Source of the DNA: Stromatinia cepivora
Taxonomy: Eukaryota; Ascomycota; Leotiomycetes; Helotiales; Sclerotiniaceae
Length of the DNA: 64,000 nt
Direction of reading: 5' to 3'
Assembly: GCA_014898415.1 (NCBI GenBank)
Contig: RCTD01000022.1
Location: forward strand, 806,001-870,000
Below, in pieces: positions 1-10,244 of the stretch. The notes beneath the pieces are model-generated. The model was not told the DNA's origin. It saw only the letters and a list, made by a program, of their open reading frames with translations, and made no database searches. The translations under genes were made by a program, and so were the position numbers. Within the stretch, counting starts at the first letter, position 1. Each line of letters opens with the position of its first letter.

Positions 1-705
1 TGTTCGTAGGAATGTGAAATCAAGGAAAGTGTGAATCGGAGCATGGTAGGCGCCTAGTCTGTTCTTGTAGTTGCCATAGTTCACTGCAACCTTAATTGAT
101 ACAGACGCATCAATTAATCCAATGACAGTAGTTGGAACACGAATGAAGTTGGTGTTTCGCCTATATGCTGCGCATGCAAACCTGTGAAACAATTAATTAT
201 CTGACTTTAGTCACGTGATTTCGAAAATATTGAATTGCAACGGCATGCGACTTACCCAGCAACATCGGTGACAAGACCTCCTCCGACAACAAGGACTGGC
301 TCCTGAAATTATGTTAGAATAGCACTTGATAGGCTATTAACAGTCGGTCAGAGTACAAACTTTGCGATAGATTCCAAATTCGGTCATGGAATCCACAATA
401 CTCAAAAACGTAGGGATGGTTTTTGCCTTTTCTCCGATCTTTGTCTTATGGAATACCAGTTTGATGTTATAATGATCGAAATACTTTTCCATCTGCTTTC
501 CATAGACATTGTAGATGTTTAAGTCAGTGACAGCTAAACATCTTCCCCAATGGGTATAGCAGTCCGCAAGGTTTGGATTATCGACATTGAAGACACCATC
601 AATAAAAGTGAAGTCATATTCGATCTTCTCATAACCTTCAACATGGAACCCGGCATGACCGGAACTTGTTGTGGTCTCTGAAACGATCGCTTTGAGGTCG
701 GACAT
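1..705 (-). CDS. Sugar-phosphate cyclase, desmethyl-4-deoxygadusol synthase-like (partial, 3' part beyond window)
   Basis: A dehydroquinate-synthase-fold cyclase, the type that turns sedoheptulose 7-phosphate into the cyclohexenone core of mycosporines. The ATG at 705 opens [10 protein letters not shown]; exons read 705-361, 302-256 and 181-1, with introns 360-303 (gtttgt...cag) and 255-182 (gtaagt...cag). Seen: the NAD-binding glycine stretch [11 protein letters not shown] spanning the second intron, then [16 protein letters not shown] and [10 protein letters not shown], the signature shared by DDGS and EEVS-type cyclases and unlike true dehydroquinate synthase. About 190 residues are in the window; family members are about 400-450. 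It is divergent from an O-methyltransferase 1.2 kb away, the arrangement known for mycosporine clusters, which favours DDGS over EEVS. No lesion is visible. The exact cyclase product cannot be settled from this fragment. Confidence 0.85.
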
Positions 706-1925
706 ATTAAAAGATCTTAAGTGAAGTGTACTGTGGGAAGTCTTGCTGCGGATTCTCAAACAGATCTCGGGAGGGGGGGCTTTTTAAACAACGCAAGGCA
801 GAGATAGGACGAAGTCAGCGTCACTAAGACTCTACTATTAGATTTACTAATATTGCACCATCATACACCATCATGCTCCAAGGCCATACTATGTCTCATT
901 AGTACACCGCAGATTATCAAACATACACCGATGCCTTTCAAGTAACATATCGGTATTGATCAAATGCAAGCAGTTGACGTACGGAGATTGTTCAGTCAAG
1001 CATGCAAGGTGACAATAGCCAGTCCACAAAATAAATCTATGACATTATCACCCCACGCTAACCAAGAACGGTTCAGCCACCGCAACGTTTCCAGACTACT
1101 TGGAGGTCAATTCCGAAACCAGGAACAAGCAAATACAAAGAATATGAATTACCGGGCGAAACCGTCCCTGTACAGTGCACAGTAACGAAAATGCACCAAG
1201 CAAGCGCGAAGAGAATGGGAAAATGGCCCGCCCCTGGCATGCAAATACCATAGCATGAGCGAATTCCACGACCCCACGATCAGCTGGCTCCAGATCTCGG
1301 GTAGATTGAGTCTATGGTTCGCCTTACACTATCTTCATAGCTTTTCTGGTCGGAAATCTTGACACTTGGTATAGTAGCACGGCATCCGCATCTACCCGTT
1401 CGTACTACCACAGGTTGGAGGCGTGCGTTTGCTTATCATTTTTATTGGGAACTATTTACTATCTTGTAGATTGCTACAACTTGTAGGTGACATTTCCGCA
1501 ATTCTGTCCTATTCTGTACCTTTTTGAAAACGTACTGGTATTTGTTCATAGATTTGGTAAACAAAGCTCCCCCAAATTCCTTTTCAAGCTAAAACCATAG
1601 TCTAAGCAGCTTTAGTGCGTCTTAGTGCATCGACGTGATTGATATATGCATGTGGAGATATAGTTTGAAGTCAACACCGAATACGACATGTCAAAAAATC
1701 AATGACACCAACATCTGTTCAAATATGCGAAAATCAAGATCCGAGCACGGCAATAGTGCCTAGAAAGCGAGGCCACGAATTTTCGGAAGACTATGTGCAG
1801 TGAAACATCTTGTATTCACTATGCCATTTCCGGATATTTGCGGTAACAATTAGAATCGTTGTTCTGCAAACCGGCCCAATAGCAAGTATCGCATTGCTCT
1901 CTGCAACTTTTGCAAAGACAACGAC
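706..1925. promoter_or_regulatory. Shared intergenic region of the divergent cyclase and O-methyltransferase genes
   Basis: About 1.2 kb with no convincing coding sequence lies between two start codons that face away from each other, so it must contain both promoters. Co-regulation is an inference from this geometry. A G run (773-779) lies 70 nt upstream of the cyclase start. No specific transcription-factor site is claimed. Confidence 0.5.
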
Positions 1926-2888
1926 ATGGCTCAATTCGATAAGGCAAAGTCTTATGCTTCGCAGGAAGAGATATTCGTGGGTTTCCTGGTTAAAATCAAG
2001 TATACTTCACTGCTAATGTTCCATATAGTTCGACGATGGGCGAGAGGAAGAACTTGTTGAGTTTGTACGAAATCATCCTGATCGATCCGAAATTCAAGGC
2101 TCGCCAGCAAACGTATTGCAAGCTATCGATGAATTTGGGCGAACGAAAAGATACCTCATGAACGTCGGAGAAGACAAAGGAGCAATTGTTACCAATATAA
2201 TCAAAGAAATGAAGCCTCAAATAATGGTCGAGCTAGGAGGGTATTGCGGATATTCCACGATACTTTTCGGGTCCGCAGTACGAGCTGCGGGAGGGAAGAA
2301 GTATTACTCGTTAGAGAGAAGTCCGAAATTCGCGAAAGTTATCAGTGCGCTCGTGAATTTTGCTGGTCTTGAAGAATTTGTTGAGGTGGTTGTTGGTCCT
2401 AGTAACGAGGGAGTACAAAAGTTACATTCTCGTGGATTGAAGACCATTGATATGATGTTTCTAGATCATTATAAGCCAGCGTACACGACTGACCTAAAGT
2501 TGTGTGAACAATTGGGTCTGATCAAGAAAGGAACCGTTCTCGCTGCCGATAATGTTATTAGCCCAGGAAACCCCCCATACTTAGAGCATGTACGAAGCAC
2601 TGTCGACAAAAAGCTGGAAAATCTAAAGCAGAAAGGAAAGTTAGATACTGATGGATTTGCGAAGCGGTCTGTAACTCAGTATGGTGGGGTTGAGGCGTTG
2701 AACACTGAAATCAAAGGCAATCCCAACCTCATATATGAGAGCCAACTGATTGACAGCTTCGAGCCTACTGGAGAACCGGTAAGTTACTTGAATCTCATGA
2801 AATAAATTTTCTAACCATACTGTTGTAGGATGGAGTAGAGATAACGCGATGTATGGGGGAAGTTGAAGTTGGAGGAAGTCAGTCGTAG
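1926..2888 (+). CDS. SAM-dependent O-methyltransferase (catechol-OMT-like), mycosporine pathway candidate
   Basis: Class I SAM methyltransferase of the small-molecule COMT type; in a mycosporine cluster it would methylate demethyl-4-deoxygadusol to 4-deoxygadusol. Three exons: 1926-1976, 2029-2778, 2829-2888; introns of 52 nt (gtgggt...atag) and 50 nt (gtaagt...gtag), giving 286 residues. Seen: an N-terminal FDDGREEELVEFV segment, then AIDEFGRTKRYLMNVGEDKG, SAM motif I VELGGYCGYSTI, the acidic LERSP that contacts ribose, MMFLDHYK with the metal/catalytic region, AADNVISPG, and the C-terminal DGVEITRCMG restored by the last exon. All are typical of fungal and vertebrate COMT. The start was chosen because exon 1 joins in frame directly onto FDDGRE. 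It is divergent from the cyclase gene, with which it probably works. Substrate is inferred from the neighbour only. Confidence 0.88.
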
Positions 2889-4510
2889 ATTTGGCAGTCG
2901 GGTGGGCATCATAGACAAGATCCCTCACCTCGGATCTTCTCATTTCTGTATTTAGACATAAGAGTAAGACGCGAGTTGCCACTGTGCCAAGCGCGGCTCT
3001 TGTTATTGCTTGTAGCACTCGAGGACTTCTCGACAACCCAAGTAATAATGATACGATTTCCATTTGTAGCTGTATAACTATGACACAGATGATATGAATG
3101 CTAATGCCACCAAATTTTGTGATGGCTCACGATGAACGCGGCGTAGAAGGTCGTATTGCATGATGTATGTGAATATCGTACAGATAAAACCAAGACGTGA
3201 AGTTGATGATGTAGAAATAAGGTACAAAGTTCCTTCCAAATCAATACCAGGCGCCTAAAGTTATTGAGGCAAGCCTAGCTTCCGAAGATTATCCCTTGTA
3301 AGGCCGACTCCCCGACATATCCCAAGTATCACCCGAGGATTTCCCGGCCCGCCTAACAGCGCCAGAGGACACATCTCAAAAACTTCAAAATTTGACCATT
3401 ATTTCAATTTATAAGATATCGAACAGTGGTAATTTTGCATCTCCACTCGTATATCTACCTACTGGAAATGGTAGAGAAACTAGGTGAAGACTTTTTAGTA
3501 GGCTTTTCGTGTAGAGTTATCGGCATGGTATTACACTACTCCGTACACCAACAATGACAAATATTTCTGAACTTTCTTACTTTTTAGCTTTTGATGTTGC
3601 AATGTTTTTTCTTCAAAGTGTGATTTATAATTAGAGGACTGGAGTACTTGAGATAACCACCCTCAGTAATTATCTAGATTTTGATGGCTCTAATATGATT
3701 GAGTGTCTACCTATCTGTAGGGAGGGCCAGCATAGTAACTTGAAATACATCGAAGAATACCAAGTGAAGATGATCGAACTTCAAAAACCAGTCTTTGATT
3801 TGAATGGTCAATCTCTAACTTTCTCGCCTGTATTTTTTTATGAATTGATCGTGTTAAAAGGATGAATAAGAGAAATAAAAACGAGGATGAAGGTTAATAT
3901 AATGCTCGAATTTAGGTAATGTATAGCTCAATAAACTTTAGAATGATCGATTAGGTTCTGACTTTTGCTTTTATAGACTCTTTTCATGAAAGCAATGCGA
4001 TCAATTTTTACTTACTCTTACTATTGGAAGACAGATCAATTCAAAATTTGAAAGGGTGATAAAGGTAGCTGGAGCCATTATTTGGGATACATACTGTACG
4101 AGGGGGTAAGCGAGGTTCAATTCTTGCGCCCACGAAAAGGCAGCAGATGTCTGAACGATTGGGACAAGCATTACACCCAGAGCTCATTTTTTGTTCCTAT
4201 ATTCGAACTTCTTGTAGGTTCTACTTTAGTGCTACGCCTGCAATTAAACCTTAGTATAGAGTACCTAGTACTTATGTACCTATTAAACAAATAAACCATC
4301 TGAAAAAATAACCCAATTATGTTTCTCTACAGCGGAATCTCACTTGTCACTTGTTCTTTTCCGCCCCCGCAAAAGTGTTTGGCCTCGCTTATTTTCAAAA
4401 ACACTTAAACACAGCCAAAAGAGAAAGAGAGAAACACAACTTCAAACACTTCAACTGCCCAATACGTATTCAAAAACAAGGCTTCGAAAACTTCAAAAAT
4501 TATATGCACA
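2889..4510. other. Intergenic, no gene found
   Basis: Moderately A+T-rich. Short open frames here lack family resemblance, intron context or codon bias. Nothing beyond the 3' flank of the methyltransferase gene can be supported. Confidence 0.5.
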
Positions 4511-4584
4511 TGACCAGACTGGGGCACGATCCCAGGACCTTGTCCGTGTTAAGGACACGTGATAACCAACTACACCATCCGGCC
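4511..4584 (-). tRNA. tRNA-Val (AAC)-like, possibly decayed
   Basis: Reading the minus strand from 4584 gives a 74-nt cloverleaf: acceptor GGCCGGA paired with TCTGGTC (two G-U pairs), D arm GTAGTTGGTTATCAC as in fungal tRNA-Val, anticodon arm TGTCC-TTAACAC-GGACA with anticodon AAC, T stem CTGGG/CCCAG and discriminator A. A T5 run about 12 nt downstream could terminate Pol III. Odd point: the T loop reads ATCGTGC instead of TTCGANC, losing T54 and A58, which also damages the B box. The stems are intact, so it may be a weak gene or a recent pseudogene. There is no intron. Confidence 0.75.
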
Positions 4585-4917
4585 GATTAAATGAATGCGA
4601 AGGAGGCGCTTGTTGAAAAATATATCAAAACATCATTTTGGCTTCGGGAAATCCTCGGTATATCCCACCATTATTAAGGTTATGCATTTCATTTCTTAAG
4701 CGAAGAATAAAAGAAGAACGGGAAGAGAATGAAAGAGACTTCTAGGTTGAAACCCAAAGCAAGTAAGTGTCCAGTTTCTTTCTCAGTAAAAAGGACAATC
4801 CTTTTGTGAAAAAGTTGTACATTTTTCCTGTTTAGCTACTTCAATGAAGAACTTCCAAGTGAGTCAAGGACCCCAGGGGTGTCCAATAGTTGGACTAGCA
4901 GACTAGATATGAGCAAA

Positions 4918-5121
4918 CAGTTCAATGTTCAAAGTAAATTCAGCATCTCAAATGATTTGAATATCCTATATTCTTTGAACATTTCAAAGGATTTGAAGGT
5001 TTTAAACAATTCTAATGTTCAAAATGAACTTGGTATTTTGAATGATTCAAATGTCCTATATTATTCGAATATTTTAAAGGATTTGCAGGGTCAAAACGAT
5101 TTCAATATTCAAAAGTCTTTT
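4918..5121 (+). repeat. Degenerate 18-bp tandem repeat encoding hexapeptides
   Basis: About eleven units with period 18 and consensus AATNTTCAAANNGATTTG. Read on the plus strand each unit is a hexapeptide of the form N-V/I-x-x-D/N-L/F (for example FNIQKS, LNISKD, SNVQNE), and the frame stays open for 130 codons over 4879-5271. The units are diverged, so this is old. The same hexapeptide pattern occurs on the minus strand at 8566-8962. No protein family is recognised. After the array, 5360-5490 holds a looser repeat of TTCATCGTTAAAG-like words. Confidence 0.7.
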
Positions 5122-5529
5122 ATTGTTGGATACAATGGTCAGGGCATCATCTCAGAGAAAGCGCTGGGAGAGCTAGGAGCTGGAAAAAAATGTTGGTCTA
5201 ACGTTGGTCGGCATCGAATTGAAAAGCGCGATGAAGTGTCACGATATGAGACTAGTTCACGCAATGAATGACATAAATCACGTATCAGAATAAAGTCACA
5301 GGCATCTTAGCCTGGAGGAATATTTGATTGTCATATCTGTATTGGGATGAAGAGCGTCAAGAGTCAAAGTTCATCGTTAAAGTCCATCGTCAATGTTTAA
5401 TCCATCGTTAAAGTTCATCGTCGTTTAAGTTCATTGCCAAAGTTCATCGTTGCAGCCCATCGTTAAAGTCCGTCATCAAAATCCATTCCTTGCCTCCGAG
5501 CTTGAACCTTCCCCATCCATTCCATTTAC

Positions 5530-6069
5530 CTAGTGATCTGCGCGGCCCTTGCCCTTCCCCTCACGTCGACCAACGCCTGAGCCTGCACCCGTGTCATCTT
5601 CTTGCTTTAGCTGCGACTGTACTTCGGGATCCGGGAACCAGCGAGCATGCCACTCATTAATTTGAGAGACGAGCAATTGCAGACTTCGCCGCCGGGGCTC
5701 ATAACGCTCTATAATGACCATCATCGTTGCCGCATGCAGCTCCATCATCGTCTTTTCAGTAACACCTCTATCTTGTCTCTCTGGTCGATCAGAACAAATA
5801 TCCTTGAAGTACTTGTTGGCACTCTTCACTGCCAAAGGCTCTTGTCCGCTGTCTGCAATCTCCTTCAATAGCTCCTTCCAAGCCTTCTCTGATAAGGTCA
5901 ATGGGGGGTTGCGCGCATCTCTTAACATTACCAAGACTTCAGAATGTTTTTGGAGCCGATTTTAAATGACTTCATCAAAGTAGTCCTGCTTTCCCTTGGC
6001 GATCATAGATATTGGTATTTTCTTGCTTTTAGCCTCTTTCGCTCGCACATGCTCCATTCGTTCGGTCAT
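5530..6069 (-). pseudogene. Broken gene of unknown function (one in-frame stop)
   Basis: A coding-like frame runs on the minus strand from an ATG at 6069 (MTERMEHVRAKEAK) to the TAG at 5530, about 180 codons, interrupted once by TAA at 5964-5962 between DYFDEVI and NRLQKHSE. The frame upstream of this ATG is open to about 6145, so the true start could lie further out. It is rich in charged helices (KAWKELLKEIAD, RYEPRRRSLQLLVSQINEW) and ends in a G/R/K-rich tail. No known domain is recognised. A CAA-to-TAA change would explain the stop. It faces the next relic (6369-7431) across a short divergent gap, so the two may once have been one expressed unit; this is inference. Confidence 0.55.
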
Positions 6070-6368
6070 CCTCGTCGCAGCTGAACGGAATTCGTTAAAG
6101 TCGCAACTTTTACTTCCTGAGCTCTTCTCTCTTTCAACTTTCTTCTCAATAAATTATCTACCATGTCTAACGTCAAAACCACACCGAAAAATTCAACAAC
6201 AGCCAACGTCATCGTTATCGTTCAGATAAAGCACACGATGGACAACAAGCAAGATCAACCTCAAGCTGCACGTGTACCTTCATGTCGATTTCACTACTCC
6301 CAATCGTCATGCCCATTGAGTCTGCAGGTCACTAACACCAACAATCATTCAATTAGTTCAAGGACTTT

Positions 6369-7431
6369 ATGGAGCTCGAGAAAAAACAGCTCAGCCGTAC
6401 CGTCGAGACTGCTTCCTCGCAGATTAATCAGGCAAAAAAGGAGCTCGAAGAAGCCACCACTCCCGAGGGCGTGACTGCGGCAATCTCTAAGCTTGAGGTA
6501 CGGCGAGAGATGGCGGTATGGCATTCTTCAAACTGCGTATAGCGATGCGCTAACTTTGATTACAGATGAAAAAGAACGATCAGCTCAGGAAAATGGCGAA
6601 CGTGATATCCGGCCTCGCATCGTCTCCGCATGCAAATGAAAGATTTATGACCGATATTGGCAACGCAATCGAGAAATGGAGAGTCTGGAAGCTCAGTATT
6701 GATCCTGAATGAACCAATGAAGAAGACTTGACGGCGGTACACATTTTCCAATTGCTCGGCGATGATGGCCTTTTAAAGTTTTTCAACGAGCTTCGAGGTC
6801 CGGATAGGCTGCGCAGAAATAACCTGCAACCCATAGGTACCTGTAGATAATCCGCTCTGTAGATTATTCACCAAAACTACTATCCGCTCTATAGATTATC
6901 TATTGGGATTTTAAAATAATCCGCTCTGTATAAATTATTCGCGGATTATTTGTGGATTATCCATTAATCTATAAATCCATAGGTTGATAGATAATTTGTA
7001 TAATTTATAAAAAGATTAGTATAAAAATTAGTATAATTTGAATGTATATTCAAAGATTATTTATAAATTATTTGTGGATATTTATTAATCTGTAAATTAT
7101 CCATTAATCCGTAGATTATTTGCAAATTATTTGTAAATTATTTGTAGATTATTTATTAATTCGTGGATAGGTGGATTATTTACGGATTAGTGAATATCAT
7201 GGATAATTTGTAAATAATCTATGGGTATCTATTCAGATTCTTCAATTATTTGTTTTGTTAGTAGATTATCTATGGATTATTCATCAGAATCATTATCCGC
7301 TTTGCGGGTAACCGTTGCGCAGTCTAGGTCCAGATGAGGCAGAGTTCTTGTCCAGCGATGACAACTTTGACATGTTGCTCAAGTTAGTGGCGGAGGATGC
7401 ACGAGGGCTCGGTTTGGATGGAGGAAATTAG
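6369..7431 (+). pseudogene. Broken gene of unknown function, split by a 520-bp inverted-repeat element
   Basis: Exon 6369-6497 (MELEKKQLSRTVE...) joins exon 6566-6805 through a 68-nt intron (gtacgg...gcgctaac...tacag). The frame meets TGA at 6710-6712, then stays open through EEDLTAVHIFQLLGDDG to LRGPD at 6805, where the inserted element begins. After the element and one copy of its target duplication, the same frame resumes at 7336 with EAEFLSSDDNF and ends at TAG 7429-7431. The product would be about 154 residues, helical, of unrecognised family. Upstream sequence (6163-6368) may hold a further exon, but the only frame-compatible splice would be a 29-nt intron, so it is left out. TGA at 6710 fits CGA to TGA. 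Confidence 0.65.
6806..7325. mobile_element. Non-autonomous inverted-repeat DNA element (MITE-like), with 10-bp target duplication
   Basis: The left end reads AGGCTGCGCAG and the reverse complement of the right end reads AGACTGCGCAA, an imperfect terminal inverted repeat that continues loosely into AACCTGCAA / TTACCCGCAA. The flanks are 6796-6805 aggtccggat and 7326-7335 aggtccagat, a 10-bp target duplication with one G-to-A difference. The 520-bp interior has no coding capacity and is made of variants of GGATTATTTGTGGATTATT with ATCCGCTCT words. A related copy starts at 49860. The duplication length would suit Mutator-like transposases, but no transposase is present, so the superfamily is open. 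Confidence 0.8.
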
Positions 7432-7451
7432 TGGTATGGTCATGAGCGGAG

Positions 7452-7641
7452 GGTTTTCGAGTACATGCGATGGATTTCAACAAAGGGCTATGCTCAATAG
7501 CTTTCCAAGTACATGCGATGGGGGTTAACAAAGGTTCATGCTCAATGGTTTTTCGAGTCTTTGCGATGAGGCTCAATGAAGGTTCATGCTCAATGGTTTT
7601 CCGATTATTTGCGATGAGGTTCACCATGGGGTTCATGCTTT
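7452..7641 (+). repeat. 48-bp tandem repeat, about four units
   Basis: Successive units each contain GTTTTCGAGT-like, TGCGATG and GGTTCATGCTCAATG words spaced 48 bp apart. Both strands are open, so the array translates into 16-residue repeats, but no family is recognised and no start or splice context was found. It follows directly after the interrupted relic gene. Confidence 0.7.
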
Positions 7642-8565
7642 TAGCTTTGGATTGAAAAGGGATACTCTAGTCAGAAGTTTTACCTTCTAGTTCTTCTAGA
7701 TCTATAATCGAACATCATACCCATGAGTAAAGTGAACGATGACAATGATGACATTGGTCGCAATGCTTACTATGACATATTCTTGTCTTAGCATAGCCTT
7801 CGAGAGCAACTGTGTAGGGTGAGAATCTAGAGTGAATTCAATAGCGTTAGTAAATCTTGATACAATTGAGCTGTAGGGCGTCGATGGATTCTTTATAAGA
7901 ATAAATTGAAGGGCATTGATTAGGATGAGATTCTGAAACCAGAGTAAATCGGATGCGTCAATACGGTCACTGTCCCAAACAAGATAAAACTCGATATAGT
8001 ACAACCTAGGTATTGAAGTCAATGCTTAGAAAAGCGAGTTCCAGAACGTCGACGATGTGGCAAGTTGATTCTTTGGTACCATATCTGAACAAAATCAACA
8101 ACGAGATACTAGCTCTCCGGGGCTAGTATATAGCATGGTTAACTAGGGGTAGAAGGGCGACGAAGGGGGGGATCGTTGCCCTTGAACGGAGCAGGGCGTG
8201 TTTACCTAGTAGTCTCACGTCAACGTCAATGACACCGTTGAAACGTAACCATCAGCAATATTTCCCCGGATGGTTGTTCTCAATTCAGCTCTATTTTAAT
8301 GAATTGATGTTTTGGAAAACTCGTGGTTATGATGTATTAGGCCAAATGATGCCTATTGATGCTCCTCACGTCATTCTTGCTTGAAGCCATTCCTGTCTAT
8401 GCCGTTCAGTACACTTTGGTCATGCTTATCGATGTCCCTTACTTGATCTTCATCGATCCCATACAGTATGCTTAGAACTACGACTTCGTTTGGTAGATTG
8501 GATCTGCTTGGGAACGTTAAGTCCACTTGGAAAGCTGAGCCTTTAAGGGACATTTGAGTTCATTT
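7642..8565. other. Intergenic, no gene found
   Basis: Normal base composition. Short open frames only, none with recognisable motifs. Confidence 0.45.
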
Positions 8566-8962
8566 GGATAATTGGTTGCATTCAGAACATTAATCTTACT
8601 AAAAATTATGAATATATCTGGGATATTAATACTATCTAGTATTTAGAACATTCAAACTATCTGGAACATCCAAGCGATATGGAACATCGAATCTACCTGG
8701 AACACTGAGTTCATTTGGAACTATAAATTAATTTGGAACAATAAAGTTACTGGGTACATTGAGTACGTTTGGGACATTGAAATTATCTAGATTATTGACT
8801 CTATTCGGAACATTCAAATCATCTAGAATATTCAGATCATCTAGAACATTCAGATCATCTAGAACATTAAATCTATTTAAAACACAAAGTCTGTTCGGAA
8901 CAACGAATCTACTTGGTACATTGAACACATTTGGGACATTGTATGTATCAAAAATATTGCAC
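8566..8962 (-). repeat. Degenerate 18-bp tandem repeat encoding hexapeptides (second array)
   Basis: About 22 period-18 units built on GGAACATTNAATCTATCT, best preserved at 8812-8870 where units of AACATTCAGATCATCTAG follow each other almost unchanged. On the minus strand the units read F/L-N-V-L/P-D/N-D/R (FNVLDD, LNVPNR, FNVPSR), the same pattern as the plus-strand array at 4918-5121, with no stop for 90 codons. Confidence 0.75.
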
Positions 8963-9197
8963 ATGAATGATACGTTGAATCCGCCCAAATGCTTCGTCGT
9001 CATCGGCGATACTCACAACGTCCTCTTTCCCTTTCAAGAACTTACAACAAGGTTCAGGCTTTGCCTTCACTAGTCCGGAGAGTCATCTTCTAGGATTGAG
9101 TCCTTCACTCATATTCCTCGCAGTGCGTTTTCGCTTTCACAAACTTGATGTTTGATCTCCTTCTCAGAATCATATGCATCAATGACGTCCATAATCT

Positions 9198-9740
9198 CTA
9201 CGACAAGTCTCCTTCATCATCATCATCATCATCATCCTCCTCATCGGCATCAACATCATCGTTGCTACTGGCTACCAAACTCGAGACATCTCCGTCAGAA
9301 TCTTCATCATCTTTATCATCGGCAGCAAAACCCCGAACCCCAAGCTCTATTATTAGAGCGTGATCCGGATCAATGCTACCATCCGAGCTGTAGTTGCCGA
9401 GAGGCTCCTGGAAGTTTACAAATTGTCGAATACTTATTGAACGTGAAGATATTTTGAACCTGATTGCCTTTGTTCTTGGTCAGGATCTGAGTCGAGTCTT
9501 GCCTTGTAGCATGTTGACAAATACTGCTCCGTAATGACCTACACGATGACATGCATTTGTGAGATTGGACCTTTCGATGATGTAGTTGAAATTCATACGT
9601 AGTCTAGCAGCAAGTACATGTATAGTATTGGGACTCACCTTATGGTCGGCAGCTTACTCAATTAGGTTATCCCCATTCCCACACAAAATAGCTCGTCCAC
9701 AGTTCGTAGCAGTTTGCGAGAAAGCTGAGTATAATATCAT
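9198..9740 (-). pseudogene. Relic of a gene with acidic C-terminus, weakly ankyrin-like
   Basis: The 3' part reads from a splice-acceptor-like site (cttccag) at 9407 to TAG at 9198-9200: 69 residues beginning EPLGNYSSDG and ending in runs of Asp/Glu encoded by the (CAT)n tract at 9212-9231. Upstream pieces at about 9480-9740 read GHYGAVFVNMLQG and CGNGDNLIE-stop-AADHK, reminiscent of an ankyrin repeat, joined by a plausible intron (gtgagt...gtag). The TAA between NLIE and AADHK again looks like CAA to TAA. The pieces do not assemble into one clean frame. Family assignment is weak. Confidence 0.4.
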
Positions 9741-10244
9741 TCTTATTGTTGTTTGTCACATTTGATAGGAAAAAAATGCAGAGAATTGGAGTTAGGCTTG
9801 ATAACCTAAGAAAGTCTCAGACACTGTTGTATATCCAAACACCCCATGGCCTCTTCACATTTCCGACTTCTGTGTATTGAAACCACATTCATCTCATCCC
9901 TCACATCTGATCTCGATGTATCGAGTCGACATTCCATCCATCCTCCACATCTACCACCTTTCAAGCCTCCGCCTATCTGACATTTGTGCGACAAACCCAT
10001 CCCCCCCAAAATCCTTCACGTCTACCTTTTGCATATTTAGTCTGTTTCCCCGCGCTCAAGTTTGTTTCGTCCACTCTTTCACGCATCTGACTTCAGAGTG
10101 TCGAAGTCGCCTATCACAACCATATTCTCTCGGCCAATCTATTTCTCCCTGATTTTCGAATGCCCAAAACTCCTCGCAGCAATCAAGTACTTTGCTCCAA
10201 CTCTGCACGGGTGACAGTCCTAAGTTGTCAGTTAGCGATGGATA
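9741..10244. other. Intergenic, no gene found
   Basis: Pyrimidine-rich on the plus strand at 9950-10150 but without supportable coding sequence. It ends at the TA that flanks the Tc1-like element. Confidence 0.45.
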
